In this document: positions 18,203-28,337 of the stretch, in pieces
Position numbering within the stretch: position 1 is the stretch's first letter
Layout of the letters: each line of letters begins with the position of its first letter
Source: Candidatus Kuenenia stuttgartensis
GTDB lineage: Bacteria > Planctomycetota > Planctomycetia > Isosphaerales > Isosphaeraceae
DNA: 64,000 bases
NCBI GenBank assembly: GCA_945865635.1
Contig: CAMBEP010000008.1
Span: forward strand, 1-64,000
Reading direction: 5' to 3'
Translations under genes and position numbers: made by a program
The notes under the pieces: generated by a model
What the model was told of the DNA's origin: nothing
What the model saw: only the letters and a program-made list of their open reading frames with translations
The model's database searches: none

Positions 18203-21200
18203 TCATGCGCTGGCAACGGCCAGTTGGGCATTGGCGGCGGCTTTTTTGCGTTCCAGCAGAACACGGCGATAGTCGACCGGCATGACCTTGACGAACTTTG
18301 TCCGGGCCGATTCCCAGCTATTGAGAATCGTGGATGCCAAGCGACTTCCAGTGAAGCTGGAGTGCTGAACGAGCAGATCGCGAACCTGATTGATGTCTGC
18401 CTCGTCGACGAACTTTTCAAGCTCGACCATTTCCATGTTGCACTTGGCGGGGAATTCGCCGTTAGGATCATAGATATAGGCTACACCGCCCGACATTCCA
18501 GCAGCGAAATTGCGTCCGGTCGGGCCGAGGATGAGTGCCACTCCGCCCGTCATGTATTCGCATCCGTGATCGCCCACACCCTCAACCACAGCCAGTGCAC
18601 CCGAGTTTCTCACACAAAAACGTTCGCCAGCCGTACCGTGGAAAAACGCCCGTCCGCTGGTGGCTCCATAAAGTGCCACATTGCCTATGATTACGTTTTC
18701 TGAGGGTTCGAACAGGATGTTTTTTGGCGGAGTGACAACCAGTTTGCCGCCTGAAAGGCCCTTGCCGACATAGTCATTGGCATCGCCCTCGAGCACCATT
18801 GTGATTCCCCTTGGAACAAAGGCTCCAAAGCTTTGGCCGGCTGAGCCGCTGAAGTTGATGCGAATGGTATCGTCCGGCAGGCCTGCACCGCCATATTTTC
18901 GGGTCAATTCGCTGCCAAGAATCGTGCCGACCGTTCGATTGACGTTGTTGATTGGCAGATGAAAAGCGATTGGCTCGCCGGTTTCCAAGGCAGGGGCCGC
19001 CAGCTTGAGCAGTTGCTGGTCGAGAGCCCTCTCCAGGCCATGATCTTGATTGCGCATCTTGCGAATTGCGACATCCGGGCCCATGTCCGGTCGATAGAAG
19101 ATCTTCGAGAAATTGAGGCCTTTGGCTTTGTAGTGACTGATGGCCTTTTTCATGTCCAGGAGGTCGGATCGGCCAATCATATCGTCCATGCTTCGGAAGC
19201 CAAGCTGGGCCATGGTTTCGCGAATCTCTTCGGCAATGAACCGGAAGAAGTTCACGACATGTTCGGCCCTTCCTGCAAACTTCTTGCGCAAGTCTTCGTT
19301 CTGGGTCGCTATGCCGACCGGGCAGGTGCCCAGGTGGCAGACCCGCATCATGATGCAGCCCAGGACGACAAGCGGGGCCGTAGCAAATCCGAATTCTTCG
19401 GCACCCAGAAGTGCAGCCACCACCACATCGCGGCCAGTCTTCATCTGACCGTCGGCCTGAACCACGATCCGGTCCCGAAGGTTGTTGAGAACGAGAGTCT
19501 GCTGGGTTTCCGCCAAGCCGAGCTCCCATGGGATTCCTGCATGCTTGAGGGATGTCAGCGGGCTTGCACCCGTGCCGCCATCGTATCCTGAGATCAGTAC
19601 AACGTCCGAGTGGGCTTTGGCCACACCGGCAGCGACAGTGCCCACACCCACTTCAGCCACAAGCTTGACACTGATCCGGGCACGCGGGTTGCCATTCTTG
19701 AGGTCGTGGATCAACTGCTTCAAGTCTTCGATCGAGTAAATGTCGTGGTGTGGCGGAGGGCTGATCAAGCCCACGCCCGGCATGGTATGGCGCACTTTGG
19801 CGATATAGGCGGAAACTTTTCCGCCAGGCAGTTGGCCGCCTTCGCCGGGCTTTGCACCTTGGGCCATCTTGATCTGGAGTTCATCGGAATTGACCAGATA
19901 TTCGCTGGTCACGCCGAATCGACCCGATGCCACCTGCTTGATCGAGCTGCGACGATTATCGCCATTGGCATCCAGCTTATAGCGGCGAGGGTCTTCGCCA
20001 CCTTCACCAGTGTTGGACCGGCCACCCAACCGGTTCATGGCAATGGCCAGCGTTTCGTGGGCCTCTTCCGAGATGGACCCCAGGCTCATGGCGCCCGTGG
20101 CGAATCGTTTGACAATCGATTCAACAGATTCCACCTCATCCAAAGCGATGGCGGTGCAGTGGTCATACTTGAAGTCGAACAGGCCACGAAGGGTGCAGAG
20201 CCGCTCGTTTTGGTCGTCAATCAAGCGGGTGTATTGCTTGAAGATGTCGTATCGCTGAGTTTGTGTCGCATGCTGAAGGCGAAACACCGTTTCAGGATTG
20301 AACAGGTGGAATTCACCCTCGCGGCGCCATTGATACTGGCCGCCCCAGTCCAGCAGTGGAATACCACTTTCGCGTTCGTTATAGGCCCGCTTATGGCCAA
20401 CGAGTACCTCTTGGGTGATCTCCTGAAGGCCTGCGCCCGAAATTCGGGTGGCTGTCTTCTCGAAATACTTGTTGATAAATTCCTGGTTCAGGCCGATGGC
20501 TTCAAAAATCTGGGCGCCGCGATAGCTTTGGATCGTACTGATGCCCATCTTGGACATGACCTTGACGATCCCCTTCTTGACCGCCTTGCGATAATGCTCG
20601 ACTGCCTCTTCATGGTCAATCTCAGCCTTGAGAAAGCCTTGGTTGATCATGTCGTTGAGCGTTTCAAAAGCGACATAAGGGTTCACAGCACCAGCGCCAT
20701 AGCCCAGCAGAAGTGCAAAATGGTGAACTTCTCGAGCATCCCCACATTCCACAACCAGCCCGGCCCGTGTTCTCAAACCCTGACGCACCAAGTGGTGGTG
20801 CAGGCCGGAACAAGCCAGCAGGGATGGGATCGGGGCAAATGTGCCATCAACTGCCCGGTCTGACAAGATCAGCAAATTCGCACCTGTGGCAATGGCACGC
20901 ACCGCTTCATCAAAGATCCGTTCGAGAGCCGCTTCCAAACCAGCCGCCCCTTCCGCAGCCGGGAAAGTCATGTTCAGGGTGGCCGACTTGAACCCGTTCC
21001 AGCCATTGAGCTGCTTGAGGCGGGCGGTTTCGACATTGTCCAGAACAGGCGTCTTGAGCTCAATCAGATGGCAGGCTTGGGGCGAAGGCTGGAGAAGGTT
21101 GTCCTCGCGGCCGATTGTGGTCAGGACCGAAGTGACACATTCTTCACGAATGGCATCGAGCGGTGGGTTGGTCACCTGTGCAAAGAGCTGCTTGAAATAG

Positions 21201-22792
21201 TTGAACAAACTCTGCGGGCGATCCGAAAGCACAGCCAAAGGTGTGTCGGTACCCATCGAGCCGATGGCTTCCGCACCATCGTTGCCCATCGGTGCCAGAA
21301 TGTATTTCAGGTCTTCGAGCGAATAACCAAACGCAAGTTGCCTGTGCAGAAGCGTTTCGTGGTCGGGGGTCGGCACATGTGGGACGGTTGGCAGATCGGT
21401 AATCTTGACCAGGTTCTGTTTTAACCATTGGCCATAAGGCTTTTGGGCTGCGATGGCTGTCTTGAGCTCGTCGTCGCCAACGATCCGGCCTTGTTCCATG
21501 TCGATGAGGAACATTTTGCCAGGCTCCAGGCGGCCCTTGAGAACAACATCTTCGTGCTTGATCTCAGGCAGAACGCCGACTTCAGAGGCCATGACGACCA
21601 AGTCGTCCTTGGTCACATAATATCGGCTTGGTCGCAGACCATTACGGTCCAGAACCGCAGCAATGTTGCGGCCATCCGTGAAGACGACCGAGGCAGGACC
21701 ATCCCAGGGCTCGATCAGGCAACCGTGATAGTGGTAGAAATCCTTCTTGGACTGGGTCATGGTGTCATGATTTTCCCAGGCCTCAGGGATTAGCATCATC
21801 AAGGCGTGGGCCGGGCTGTAGCCTGACTTGATCAGAAGCTCAACGGCATTGTCCAGGCAGGCTGTATCGGAAAGACCTTCTGTGATGATCGGGAGGAGCT
21901 TTTCAATGTCGCCTGGCTCGTAAAGGTTTGAGGCGAAGAGAGCCTCGCGTGCCCTCATCCAGTTGATATTGCCTCGCAGGGTATTGATTTCGCCATTATG
22001 AGCGATCATCCGATAGGGGTGAGCCAGTTCCCAGGAAGGGAAGGTATTGGTTGAGAACCGCGAGTGATAGATGGCAAAGGCCGATTCCATCAGCGGGTCT
22101 TCCAGATCGTCTGCATAATAGCTGGCGACCTGGTCGGGGGTGAGCATGCCCTTGTAGACCAGAGTGCGGCACGAAAGACTTGGGAAGTAGAAGAAGTGCT
22201 TGTCGACCCGGCCGCTGTCGCGCATGGCCTTTTCAAAGACTTTTCGGAGCACAAAAAGCTTGCGTTCAAACCGATCCGTATCTGTGCCATAGGGTGAGCC
22301 GATATAGGCATGCAAAACCACAGGTTCAACTGCCTTGGCCGTTTCGCCAAGCGCGGAGTTGTCGGTTTTTAGCGTCCGCCAACCGAGGAAAGTCAGGCCT
22401 TCCTGACGTACGAAATGCTCAAACATGGCCTGGCCGGAGAGGCAGGAAACCGATTCGGGTGAGCAGAAAAATGATCCTACACCATACTGCCCAGTTCCGG
22501 GTAATTCGATACCGGCGGCTTTGCAACGGCTGTGCATGAAGGCGTGGGGGATCTGAATGAGAATGCCAGCCCCATCGCCCGTGGCAGCGTCGGAACCAAC
22601 AGCGCCTCGGTGGTCCAGATTGATCAGGGCCTGAACGGCATCGCGAACGATCTTGTGATTTTTGCGTCCCTTGAGATCCACAATAAAACCGACACCACAG
22701 GCATCATGCTCAAATGCAGGATCATACAAACCTTGGGCTTGGGGACGTTGGCCATTCATCACTGGTTCCTGACGGGAAGGGGACTCGAACAT
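18203..22792 (-). CDS. gltB: Glutamate synthase large (alpha) subunit
   Basis: A 1529-residue large subunit of glutamate synthase, full length. Its order is an Ntn-type glutamine amidotransferase domain whose nucleophile is C32 (HDACGVGF; the first 31 residues form a propeptide), the central domain, the FMN-binding synthase domain, and the C-terminal GXGXG helix domain. The 3Fe-4S ligands appear as [12 protein letters not shown] (about 1144-1155), and [13 protein letters not shown] and [14 protein letters not shown] line the FMN/2-oxoglutarate site. Ammonia released from glutamine is channelled to the FMN site. Start at 22792 or at the ATG 11 codons later ([10 protein letters not shown]); either leaves a propeptide. 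gltD follows, and a LysR gene lies upstream on the same strand. Confidence 0.97.
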   Translation of the reverse strand: MFESPSRQEPVMNGQRPQAQGLYDPAFEHDACGVGFIVDLKGRKNHKIVRDAVQALINLDHRGAVGSDAATGDGAGILIQIPHAFMHSRCKAAGIELPGTGQYGVGSFFCSPESVSCLSGQAMFEHFVRQEGLTFLGWRTLKTDNSALGETAKAVEPVVLHAYIGSPYGTDTDRFERKLFVLRKVFEKAMRDSGRVDKHFFYFPSLSCRTLVYKGMLTPDQVASYYADDLEDPLMESAFAIYHSRFSTNTFPSWELAHPYRMIAHNGEINTLRGNINWMRAREALFASNLYEPGDIEKLLPIITEGLSDTACLDNAVELLIKSGYSPAHALMMLIPEAWENHDTMTQSKKDFYHYHGCLIEPWDGPASVVFTDGRNIAAVLDRNGLRPSRYYVTKDDLVVMASEVGVLPEIKHEDVVLKGRLEPGKMFLIDMEQGRIVGDDELKTAIAAQKPYGQWLKQNLVKITDLPTVPHVPTPDHETLLHRQLAFGYSLEDLKYILAPMGNDGAEAIGSMGTDTPLAVLSDRPQSLFNYFKQLFAQVTNPPLDAIREECVTSVLTTIGREDNLLQPSPQACHLIELKTPVLDNVETARLKQLNGWNGFKSATLNMTFPAAEGAAGLEAALERIFDEAVRAIATGANLLILSDRAVDGTFAPIPSLLACSGLHHHLVRQGLRTRAGLVVECGDAREVHHFALLLGYGAGAVNPYVAFETLNDMINQGFLKAEIDHEEAVEHYRKAVKKGIVKVMSKMGISTIQSYRGAQIFEAIGLNQEFINKYFEKTATRISGAGLQEITQEVLVGHKRAYNERESGIPLLDWGGQYQWRREGEFHLFNPETVFRLQHATQTQRYDIFKQYTRLIDDQNERLCTLRGLFDFKYDHCTAIALDEVESVESIVKRFATGAMSLGSISEEAHETLAIAMNRLGGRSNTGEGGEDPRRYKLDANGDNRRSSIKQVASGRFGVTSEYLVNSDELQIKMAQGAKPGEGGQLPGGKVSAYIAKVRHTMPGVGLISPPPHHDIYSIEDLKQLIHDLKNGNPRARISVKLVAEVGVGTVAAGVAKAHSDVVLISGYDGGTGASPLTSLKHAGIPWELGLAETQQTLVLNNLRDRIVVQADGQMKTGRDVVVAALLGAEEFGFATAPLVVLGCIMMRVCHLGTCPVGIATQNEDLRKKFAGRAEHVVNFFRFIAEEIRETMAQLGFRSMDDMIGRSDLLDMKKAISHYKAKGLNFSKIFYRPDMGPDVAIRKMRNQDHGLERALDQQLLKLAAPALETGEPIAFHLPINNVNRTVGTILGSELTRKYGGAGLPDDTIRINFSGSAGQSFGAFVPRGITMVLEGDANDYVGKGLSGGKLVVTPPKNILFEPSENVIIGNVALYGATSGRAFFHGTAGERFCVRNSGALAVVEGVGDHGCEYMTGGVALILGPTGRNFAAGMSGGVAYIYDPNGEFPAKCNMEMVELEKFVDEADINQVRDLLVQHSSFTGSRLASTILNSWESARTKFVKVMPVDYRRVLLERKKAAANAQLAVASA

Positions 22793-23063
22793 CTTGGGTA
22801 TCTCACTATTCCAGGGACTTTTTTGATTCAGGCGTTGATTTGGTTTCCATGAAGACGTCTGATCGAATGGTGGTTCAGATGGTTCAGAAGTCGATGGCGA
22901 TAAGTCTTTTTAGTTTGGCAAGGCCGGTAGGTGGAATCACCTGACAGGCACTTTGGCCCGGCATCCATTGCCTTTTATAAGGATTCGCCTTTTCGACGAA
23001 CAAAGCCCGCAAATCCAAAGCGGGTTAGAGGTTCAGGAAAGTTAGGTCGAGTTGTGAAGGCTG

Positions 23064-24062
23064 TTACATCACCCGCCCGTTAACTTCCGTTGCCAAGTGC
23101 GATTTCTCGGCGGAAACGGCTTTGAAGCCTGCCGCCAGTTCGGGGATTTTGGACGGCGTCTGAACCGCCCCGGCATCCTCAAGCAAACGCTTCAGAAATC
23201 TTAATCCAACAGGGCTTAAGGCCCGATTCTTGCGGTGGATGATCGCCAGCGGCCGTATCAGCGGCTCTGCATCGTTCTTGATGGAGACAGCAACCAGTGA
23301 TCGATTCCTAAGCTCGGCAGACAGCGTCGGCTCAGGCAGAATGGCAACACCAGAGCCGATCTCAACCGCTCTCTTAATGGTCTCGATATTATCGAACGTC
23401 AGCGAGACTTCTATGCTTACGGCATGGTTCCGCAAGAATCTGTCAATCGCCCGACGAATTGGCAAGCCTTCGTCAAATGCCACAAATCTCTCGCCTACAA
23501 GCTCTTCAGGAGAAATCTCCCGGCGATCCGAAAACCGGTGCCCTGGGGCCACGGCCAGCACCATCCGCTCTTCACGCCATGGCAATACAACAAGCTCAGG
23601 CCACTTCTTCGGGAAACTGATCAAGCCAAGTTCCGAATTCTCTTCCAATACACTTTCCAAAACGGCAGACGGATGCTGATACTCAATCTTTACATGTGCA
23701 TTCTTGTGATTCTGCTGGAAGTCCGCCAAAATCCCAACCATATGGGCCAAACCCACTGAATAGATCGACGCCACCTTCACCGACCCATCTACTGGAGTCT
23801 CTTCGGCCTGCTGGCGAACACGGTTCTCAAGCTCCTGATACTCAGCCAGAAACTCCCGACAACCTTCGTAATAGACCCGACCAGGCTCAGTCATCACCAA
23901 CGGACGCTTGGATCGGTCCAGAAGCCGGGTGCCCAACCGCTGCTCAAGCTGTAAAACCACCTGGCTCGCAGACGATTGAGATACATCGTTCTCTTTGGCT
24001 GCTCGCGAAAAACTCGACAGCCGAACAACATCACAGAAGATTTTGAGCGATTCCAACTGCAT
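23064..24062 (-). CDS. LysR-family transcriptional regulator
   Basis: A 332-residue LysR-type regulator. A winged helix-turn-helix DNA-binding domain (1-60: SSFSRAAKENDVSQSSASQV, then LEQRLGTRLLDRS) is joined by a linker helix to a periplasmic-binding-protein-like effector domain (about 90-300). LysR proteins bind DNA as tetramers and respond to small molecules. It lies directly upstream of gltB on the same strand, 271 bases away. Since GltC, the activator of glutamate synthase in Bacillus, is also a LysR protein, control of gltBD is a reasonable inference; the sequence alone does not prove it. The C-terminal 30 residues beyond the domain are not family-typical. An inverted repeat 33-53 bases upstream may be its own operator. 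Confidence 0.92.
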   Translation of the reverse strand: MQLESLKIFCDVVRLSSFSRAAKENDVSQSSASQVVLQLEQRLGTRLLDRSKRPLVMTEPGRVYYEGCREFLAEYQELENRVRQQAEETPVDGSVKVASIYSVGLAHMVGILADFQQNHKNAHVKIEYQHPSAVLESVLEENSELGLISFPKKWPELVVLPWREERMVLAVAPGHRFSDRREISPEELVGERFVAFDEGLPIRRAIDRFLRNHAVSIEVSLTFDNIETIKRAVEIGSGVAILPEPTLSAELRNRSLVAVSIKNDAEPLIRPLAIIHRKNRALSPVGLRFLKRLLEDAGAVQTPSKIPELAAGFKAVSAEKSHLATEVNGRVM

Positions 24063-24094
24063 CGGCTGATTGTCTTTCCTTCAACGTTTTCGTA

Positions 24095-24115
24095 ATACTG
24101 ACAGATCGACAGTAT
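24095..24115. promoter_or_regulatory. Inverted repeat upstream of the LysR gene, candidate operator
   Basis: ATACTG and CAGTAT are separated by nine bases, 33-53 bases before the LysR start codon. The size and position suit a LysR autoregulatory site, but there is no independent support. Confidence 0.35.
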
Positions 24116-24365
24116 CGAACTACTTAATAGTAAATCGTATCAACAGCCCCTTTGTCAAGAGAATAAATCACTAAAAATTAAGAATTAGCGATGAAGATAT
24201 CTTTTAGTATTAGCTAGTATAATATTAAGAATTTGTGAATGCTCTATAATCTGCATGATTGCTACTTCCTGAATCACCTACCAAATAATTTAGGGTCTGA
24301 GTGAACGGAATGGCGATTTGCGAGGTCATCAGAGGATCAAAAAATGAGGTTCTAAATCATGGTCT
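24116..24365. other. A+T-rich intergenic region
   Basis: Between the LysR gene and the next possible leftward gene lie about 300 bases of strongly A+T-rich sequence with several TATAAT-like hexamers (for example 24218-24223 and 24245-24250). I see no gene, repeat array or RNA structure that I can support. Confidence 0.4.
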
Positions 24366-24641
24366 TCAAAGACTTCGGTTCAACCGGCCGAAAAACCGAA
24401 CGCAAATCGAGGGGCTCAGTGGATCAAATTTGGCCAGCCAAATCGATCCTTGAAAAAGTCTTTCATCGACATGGGTTTGGAAACGATCTAAATCCTCTGG
24501 AGTAACAGAAAAGAGCCTGGGGTCGGTGGATTTAATGGCCAAAGAAAAAATGGTGTCCGTTCCGTCCTTTTTTGAAAAGAGCCAATGGCTTTGGAGCTGA
24601 CTTGAAAGCCGCATGTTGAGCTTTTCGAAAACAGAATGCAT
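24366..24641 (-). CDS. Possible small hypothetical protein
   Basis: A 91-residue frame beginning with ATG, with plausible amino-acid composition (FSLAIKSTDPRLFSVTPEDL, SIWLAKFDPLSPS). There is no recognisable domain, signal peptide or membrane segment. It stands between the LysR gene and an unknown gene on the same strand, in otherwise empty DNA. Nothing but length and context supports it, so it may be a chance frame or a gene remnant. Confidence 0.3.
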   Translation of the reverse strand: MHSVFEKLNMRLSSQLQSHWLFSKKDGTDTIFSLAIKSTDPRLFSVTPEDLDRFQTHVDERLFQGSIWLAKFDPLSPSICVRFFGRLNRSL

Positions 24642-24741
24642 GGAATCTCTGATCCCTACTCATGACAAACACGGGTGGCACAAGGTGTCGTTGGTTCAGT
24701 CGCTCAATGCCACTTCAGTTTAACAGGTCTTCTAAACGCAA

Positions 24742-25359
24742 TTACTGCATGCGGTTGAACTTTTCCTTGAAACGTTTTACCAAATTGCTGCGCCAGTACT
24801 CAACAAAACCGACCGTCTTCTTCTCATCGATTTGACCAATCTCGACAGGACTTGGGTTGTTGATATTCTTCACGTGTACAAAATTGTAGAACTCACGCAG
24901 TGACAAAAGCCCTGAGACGCCAAATCGTTCGTCGAACCAGACGTGATTGTGGTTATAAAGGAATGAGTCGGCCAAGATCTCGCCCAACTCTGTGACAGCA
25001 AACCACCCAAGGATTTCAGTCATCGGAACTTCCGCAGAATCCAGGCCAATGCAGCGCGGGTCGATCACTTCGAGCCGATCGCCTTGCCCCATCTTGGCAT
25101 CCTCTGCCAGGTCTGGGTCGCTCGCGACACTTGCGTTCATGAATTCTGTGACAATACTTACAAAAGCTGTATTGAACTGAAACGTTGCCGGGTCAAAACC
25201 ACCGTCCTCACGAGGCTGGAACCGGCCTAAGATTGCTCGTACATCGACACCGACCGAGCCTGCAAGGACAGGGTCCTGGAAACAGACAACATGATGCCGG
25301 CCAAATTCGTCGTTAAGTTCGTAAACCATTAATAGTGATAGGCTTTTATCGTTGGCCAT
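24742..25359 (-). CDS. Conserved-looking hypothetical cytosolic protein
   Basis: A 205-residue acidic protein that I do not recognise. It has no signal peptide or membrane helix. Notable stretches are ELNDEFGRHHVVCFQDP, ILGWFAVTELGEILADS, NHNHVWFDERFGVSGLLSLR and the C-terminal EYWRSNLVKRFKEKFNRM, which look like a compact mixed alpha/beta domain. The His/Asn cluster NHNH might bind metal, but this is speculative. I start it at the ATG at 25359 because AGGTGGAG lies nine bases upstream; a GTG five codons earlier is possible. The gene is transcribed away from the DUF1573 gene and shares a 258-base divergent promoter region with it. Confidence 0.65.
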   Translation of the reverse strand: MANDKSLSLLMVYELNDEFGRHHVVCFQDPVLAGSVGVDVRAILGRFQPREDGGFDPATFQFNTAFVSIVTEFMNASVASDPDLAEDAKMGQGDRLEVIDPRCIGLDSAEVPMTEILGWFAVTELGEILADSFLYNHNHVWFDERFGVSGLLSLREFYNFVHVKNINNPSPVEIGQIDEKKTVGFVEYWRSNLVKRFKEKFNRMQ

Positions 25360-25617
25360 GGCATTCGTCTCCACCTGTTTTTCATTTGGTGCCCGAGGTT
25401 TGGAAGTCTATTCTAATCAAAACGCGCGAGGTTTTGCCTACCAGGAAAATGAATTCAAGCTGATTGTGATCGATAGACGATGAAAAACCAGTAAACGAGC
25501 AGCATGCTTGGTGAGAATTTTTGCGATCCAGTGCCCAAGGTCGTTCGAGTGGGATTTCGAACGTATCGTGACGGCCCAATTTGCTGGCTCATGTCCCGAT
25601 CATGGAGGATCCTAGTC

Positions 25618-26634
25618 ATGACACGTCGTCTTGTTGTCGCGGCGGCCACTGCTTTAATCTTCTGGACAATGTCCGGATCCGCAGTCCAGGCCCAATCCTG
25701 GGCGGATGTAATGTTTAACGAACTCAGCCACAACTGGGGCACAGTGGCCCGTGGTGCAACGGTTCGTTATCCGTTCTATCTGACCAACACCCTGAATGAA
25801 CCGATCACCATTGTGGGCCTTAGGCCATCGTGCGGGTGTACGAGTGGCGCGTCAGACAAATCGGTTGTTGGGCCGGGTGAGCGTGCTACGGTAGAAGCCC
25901 AGATGAACACCATCAATTTCGTGGGCCACAAGGCCACGATTCTGTTCGTCTCGCTTGTCACAGCCAGCGGCCGACAAGCTGAAGTCAGGCTAGCTGTGAG
26001 TTCCGAGATTCAGAGCGACATCGTTTTGAACCCTGGCACCATCGACTTCGGTTATGTGGTCAAGGGTCAGGAAGTGTCGCGCACCATCACTATCGACCGT
26101 GTGGGTGCCAACGACTGGCGTGCCCTGAAAATGTCGAGCAGTGTCAAGGGAATCGACGCCAAACTTGTCGAACGCAATCGAACCACGAACGGCGTTTCCT
26201 ATGAGCTTAACATCACCTTGCGGAAGGATGCCCCTGAAGGCGTGATCCGCAACGACCTGTTTGTTCATACCAACGACCCAAACAATCCTGCAATTCCTGT
26301 ACTGATGACTGCTCAGGTTGTCGGAGCACTCACGGTTTCACCCAAATCTGTAAATGTGGGTCAACTGCAATCCACCAGCCAGACACCAGCCCAAAGTCGC
26401 TTTGTAGTCAAGGGTTCTCAGCCCTTTATTGTTACAGGTGTGGAGGGTGCAGAAAACGGCCTGGAACTGATTGTTGCCGAAACAGAGCCAAAGACTGTGC
26501 ATGTGCTGACAGTCCAGTTCACGCCATCCAAATCATCAGCGACAGGTGAATTCAGCCGTGTCCTGAAACTCCATACAAACTTGCCAGGTCAGCCTCCGGT
26601 GGAAGTGACCATTCAAGGTACATCCATGAAGTAA
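25618..26634 (+). CDS. DUF1573-family secreted protein
   Basis: A roughly 338-residue exported protein. A signal peptide (MTRRLVVAAATALIFWTM, ending near VQAQS) is followed by a DUF1573 domain (about 35-130), with the hallmark HNWGTVARGATV, FYLTNTLNEPITI, SCGCTSG and GPGERATVEA. Two further immunoglobulin-like beta domains follow (about 140-335). DUF1573 proteins are frequent in planctomycetes and Bacteroidetes; they resemble ASH/MSP-like beta sandwiches, and their molecular function is not established. The frame is open upstream to 25504, but GGAGG precedes the ATG at 25618, which starts exactly at the signal peptide. A strong terminator lies 57 bases after the stop, so it appears to be a single-gene transcript. 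Confidence 0.85.
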   Translation: MTRRLVVAAATALIFWTMSGSAVQAQSWADVMFNELSHNWGTVARGATVRYPFYLTNTLNEPITIVGLRPSCGCTSGASDKSVVGPGERATVEAQMNTINFVGHKATILFVSLVTASGRQAEVRLAVSSEIQSDIVLNPGTIDFGYVVKGQEVSRTITIDRVGANDWRALKMSSSVKGIDAKLVERNRTTNGVSYELNITLRKDAPEGVIRNDLFVHTNDPNNPAIPVLMTAQVVGALTVSPKSVNVGQLQSTSQTPAQSRFVVKGSQPFIVTGVEGAENGLELIVAETEPKTVHVLTVQFTPSKSSATGEFSRVLKLHTNLPGQPPVEVTIQGTSMK

Positions 26635-26690
26635 TCCGCCTGCTTGTAAGCGATCGTTCGAAACCAGAGCGGATGGATCATTAAGAAGAA

Positions 26691-26723
26691 GGTCGAAGGG
26701 TGTTTTTCCCTTCGGCCTTTTTT
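26691..26723 (+). terminator. Rho-independent terminator of the DUF1573 gene
   Basis: A 10-bp stem (GGTCGAAGGG / CCCTTCGGCC, one G-T pair) with a seven-base loop is followed directly by TTTTTT. It is a textbook intrinsic terminator on the rightward strand. Confidence 0.9.
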
Positions 26724-26843
26724 GGTTTTTAGTTCGCCTTGAATTTTCAATCACTTGTGTTGCATTGGCCATTGGTCCATGGTCTACTTTACGATTATCA
26801 AGAGATCGCTGAGGCGGATTGTGCATATCAACAGAGGTCAAAA

Positions 26844-28274
26844 ATGCTTCGCAAAGTACAATTGATAGCATTCGTAATTCTGGCAATAAAAACCTTGACT
26901 GGCACAAGCTCGGCCATCGAAAATAGCGCGCCAAACATCATCATTTTTCTGGCAGACGACCTCGGCTATGGTGATCTGGGCTGCTATGGCAATCCGATCA
27001 TTAAAACTCCGAATCTCGATCGATTTGCCCAGCAGGGTATCAAACTCACACAGTGTTATTCTGCCGGTGCCGTCTGTTCGCCAAGCCGCTCGTCAATCCT
27101 TACGGGCCGCACACCATACCGCAATGGAGTCTTTACGTGGATTCCTGAGGACAGACTCCCATATCTTCGTACCAGTGAAATCACATCAGCCAAATTATTG
27201 AAAGCCACTGGCTACGATACAGCCCATATTGGCAAATGGCATTTAAATGGTTATTTCAACAAACCAAATCATCCGCAACCTTCAGATCATGGCTTTAATC
27301 ACTGGTATAGCACGCAGAATAACGCAGCACCGAGCCACAAAAACCCGAATAATTTTGTGAGCGATGGCAAGCCAGTGGGCCAGCTCGAAGGTTTTTCTGC
27401 CGAACTAGTTGCAGATGAAGCCATAAACTGGCTGAAATCTGGGCGGGATAAAACCAAGCCGTTTTTTCTCTGTGTCTGGACCCACGAACCTCACCTTCCA
27501 ATCGAAACCGACCCAAGATTTCAATCACATTACGAAAGTATCGAAAATCCTGATATTCGCCAGCATCATGGCAATGTCACACAGATGGACGATGCCTTTG
27601 GCAGGCTAATGAAATCACTGGACGAATTGCAATTGACGGAAACAACCTTTGTGGCGTTTACAGCCGATAATGGTCCGGAAGGCAATGGCACGGAAGGCCG
27701 AACCCGTGGCTCGACGGGTGGGCTGAGGGGCCGGAAACGCGATGTTTATGAAGGCGGAATCCGAGTGCCTGGAATTGTGAGATGGCCTGGCAAGATTAAG
27801 CCCGGAACAATTAGTGATACGCCTGTGATAGGCTCGGACTGGTTTCCGACCACGTGTGCCATTGCCCTCACGAAATTGCCAGACGACCGTGTGATTGATG
27901 GTGGCAGCCTTTTGCCTCTGCTCACAAGTGGTCAGCCAGTAATGCGGTCCAGGCCACTTTACTGGAGATGCAATATTGCCAGAACGCCGATTAAAACAGC
28001 GATGCGGATTGGCGACTGGAAAATTGTTGCCACCGAAGATCTCAGCCGAATGGAACTCTACGAATTGAAGTCGGACATCAAGGAAACGACAGATCTTTCC
28101 ATGATCAATCTGGATAAATTTGCAGAAATGAAATCTGCCTTGATTTCACTCAATTCAGAAATTGAAGCCGAAGGCCCGAAATGGTGGCATGGATATGAGG
28201 AAGGCGCTGCAAGTGCCACGAAAAAGAAAGCAGCGGCCAAGAAAAAATCGGTTCAAAAGACAAATACCGACTGA
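26844..28274 (+). CDS. Exported sulfatase (arylsulfatase family)
   Basis: A 476-residue sulfatase, which hydrolyses sulfate esters, here probably of polysaccharides in the periplasm. A signal peptide (VQLIAFVILAIKTLTGTSSA) is followed by the metal-binding IIIFLADDLGYGDLGCYG. The modification site C78-S-P-S-R, where Cys is oxidised to formylglycine, comes next, then LTGRTPYRNG, HIGKWHLNG, FTADNGPEG and GLRGRKRDVYEGGIRVP. All are typical. The tail is unusually Lys/Ala-rich (ATKKKAAAKKKS). No sulfatase-maturating enzyme is encoded in the window. The start is the ATG at 26844, with AGAGG upstream; the frame before it is not protein-like. The natural substrate cannot be told from sequence. Confidence 0.93.
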   Translation: MLRKVQLIAFVILAIKTLTGTSSAIENSAPNIIIFLADDLGYGDLGCYGNPIIKTPNLDRFAQQGIKLTQCYSAGAVCSPSRSSILTGRTPYRNGVFTWIPEDRLPYLRTSEITSAKLLKATGYDTAHIGKWHLNGYFNKPNHPQPSDHGFNHWYSTQNNAAPSHKNPNNFVSDGKPVGQLEGFSAELVADEAINWLKSGRDKTKPFFLCVWTHEPHLPIETDPRFQSHYESIENPDIRQHHGNVTQMDDAFGRLMKSLDELQLTETTFVAFTADNGPEGNGTEGRTRGSTGGLRGRKRDVYEGGIRVPGIVRWPGKIKPGTISDTPVIGSDWFPTTCAIALTKLPDDRVIDGGSLLPLLTSGQPVMRSRPLYWRCNIARTPIKTAMRIGDWKIVATEDLSRMELYELKSDIKETTDLSMINLDKFAEMKSALISLNSEIEAEGPKWWHGYEEGAASATKKKAAAKKKSVQKTNTD

Positions 28275-28337
28275 GCAGGGGCATATTTGGGGCGGTTTAG
28301 CAGTATCTATACCAGATTTCTCCATTTCAAGGCGATC

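Noticed and set aside
18094-18471. 124-codon extension of the gltD frame
   Set aside because: It would overlap the 3' end of gltB and lacks GltD similarity; the ATG at 18093 has a good ribosome site.
19610-20863. 417-codon rightward frame opposite gltB
   Set aside because: Shadow of a highly conserved gene; no motif of its own.
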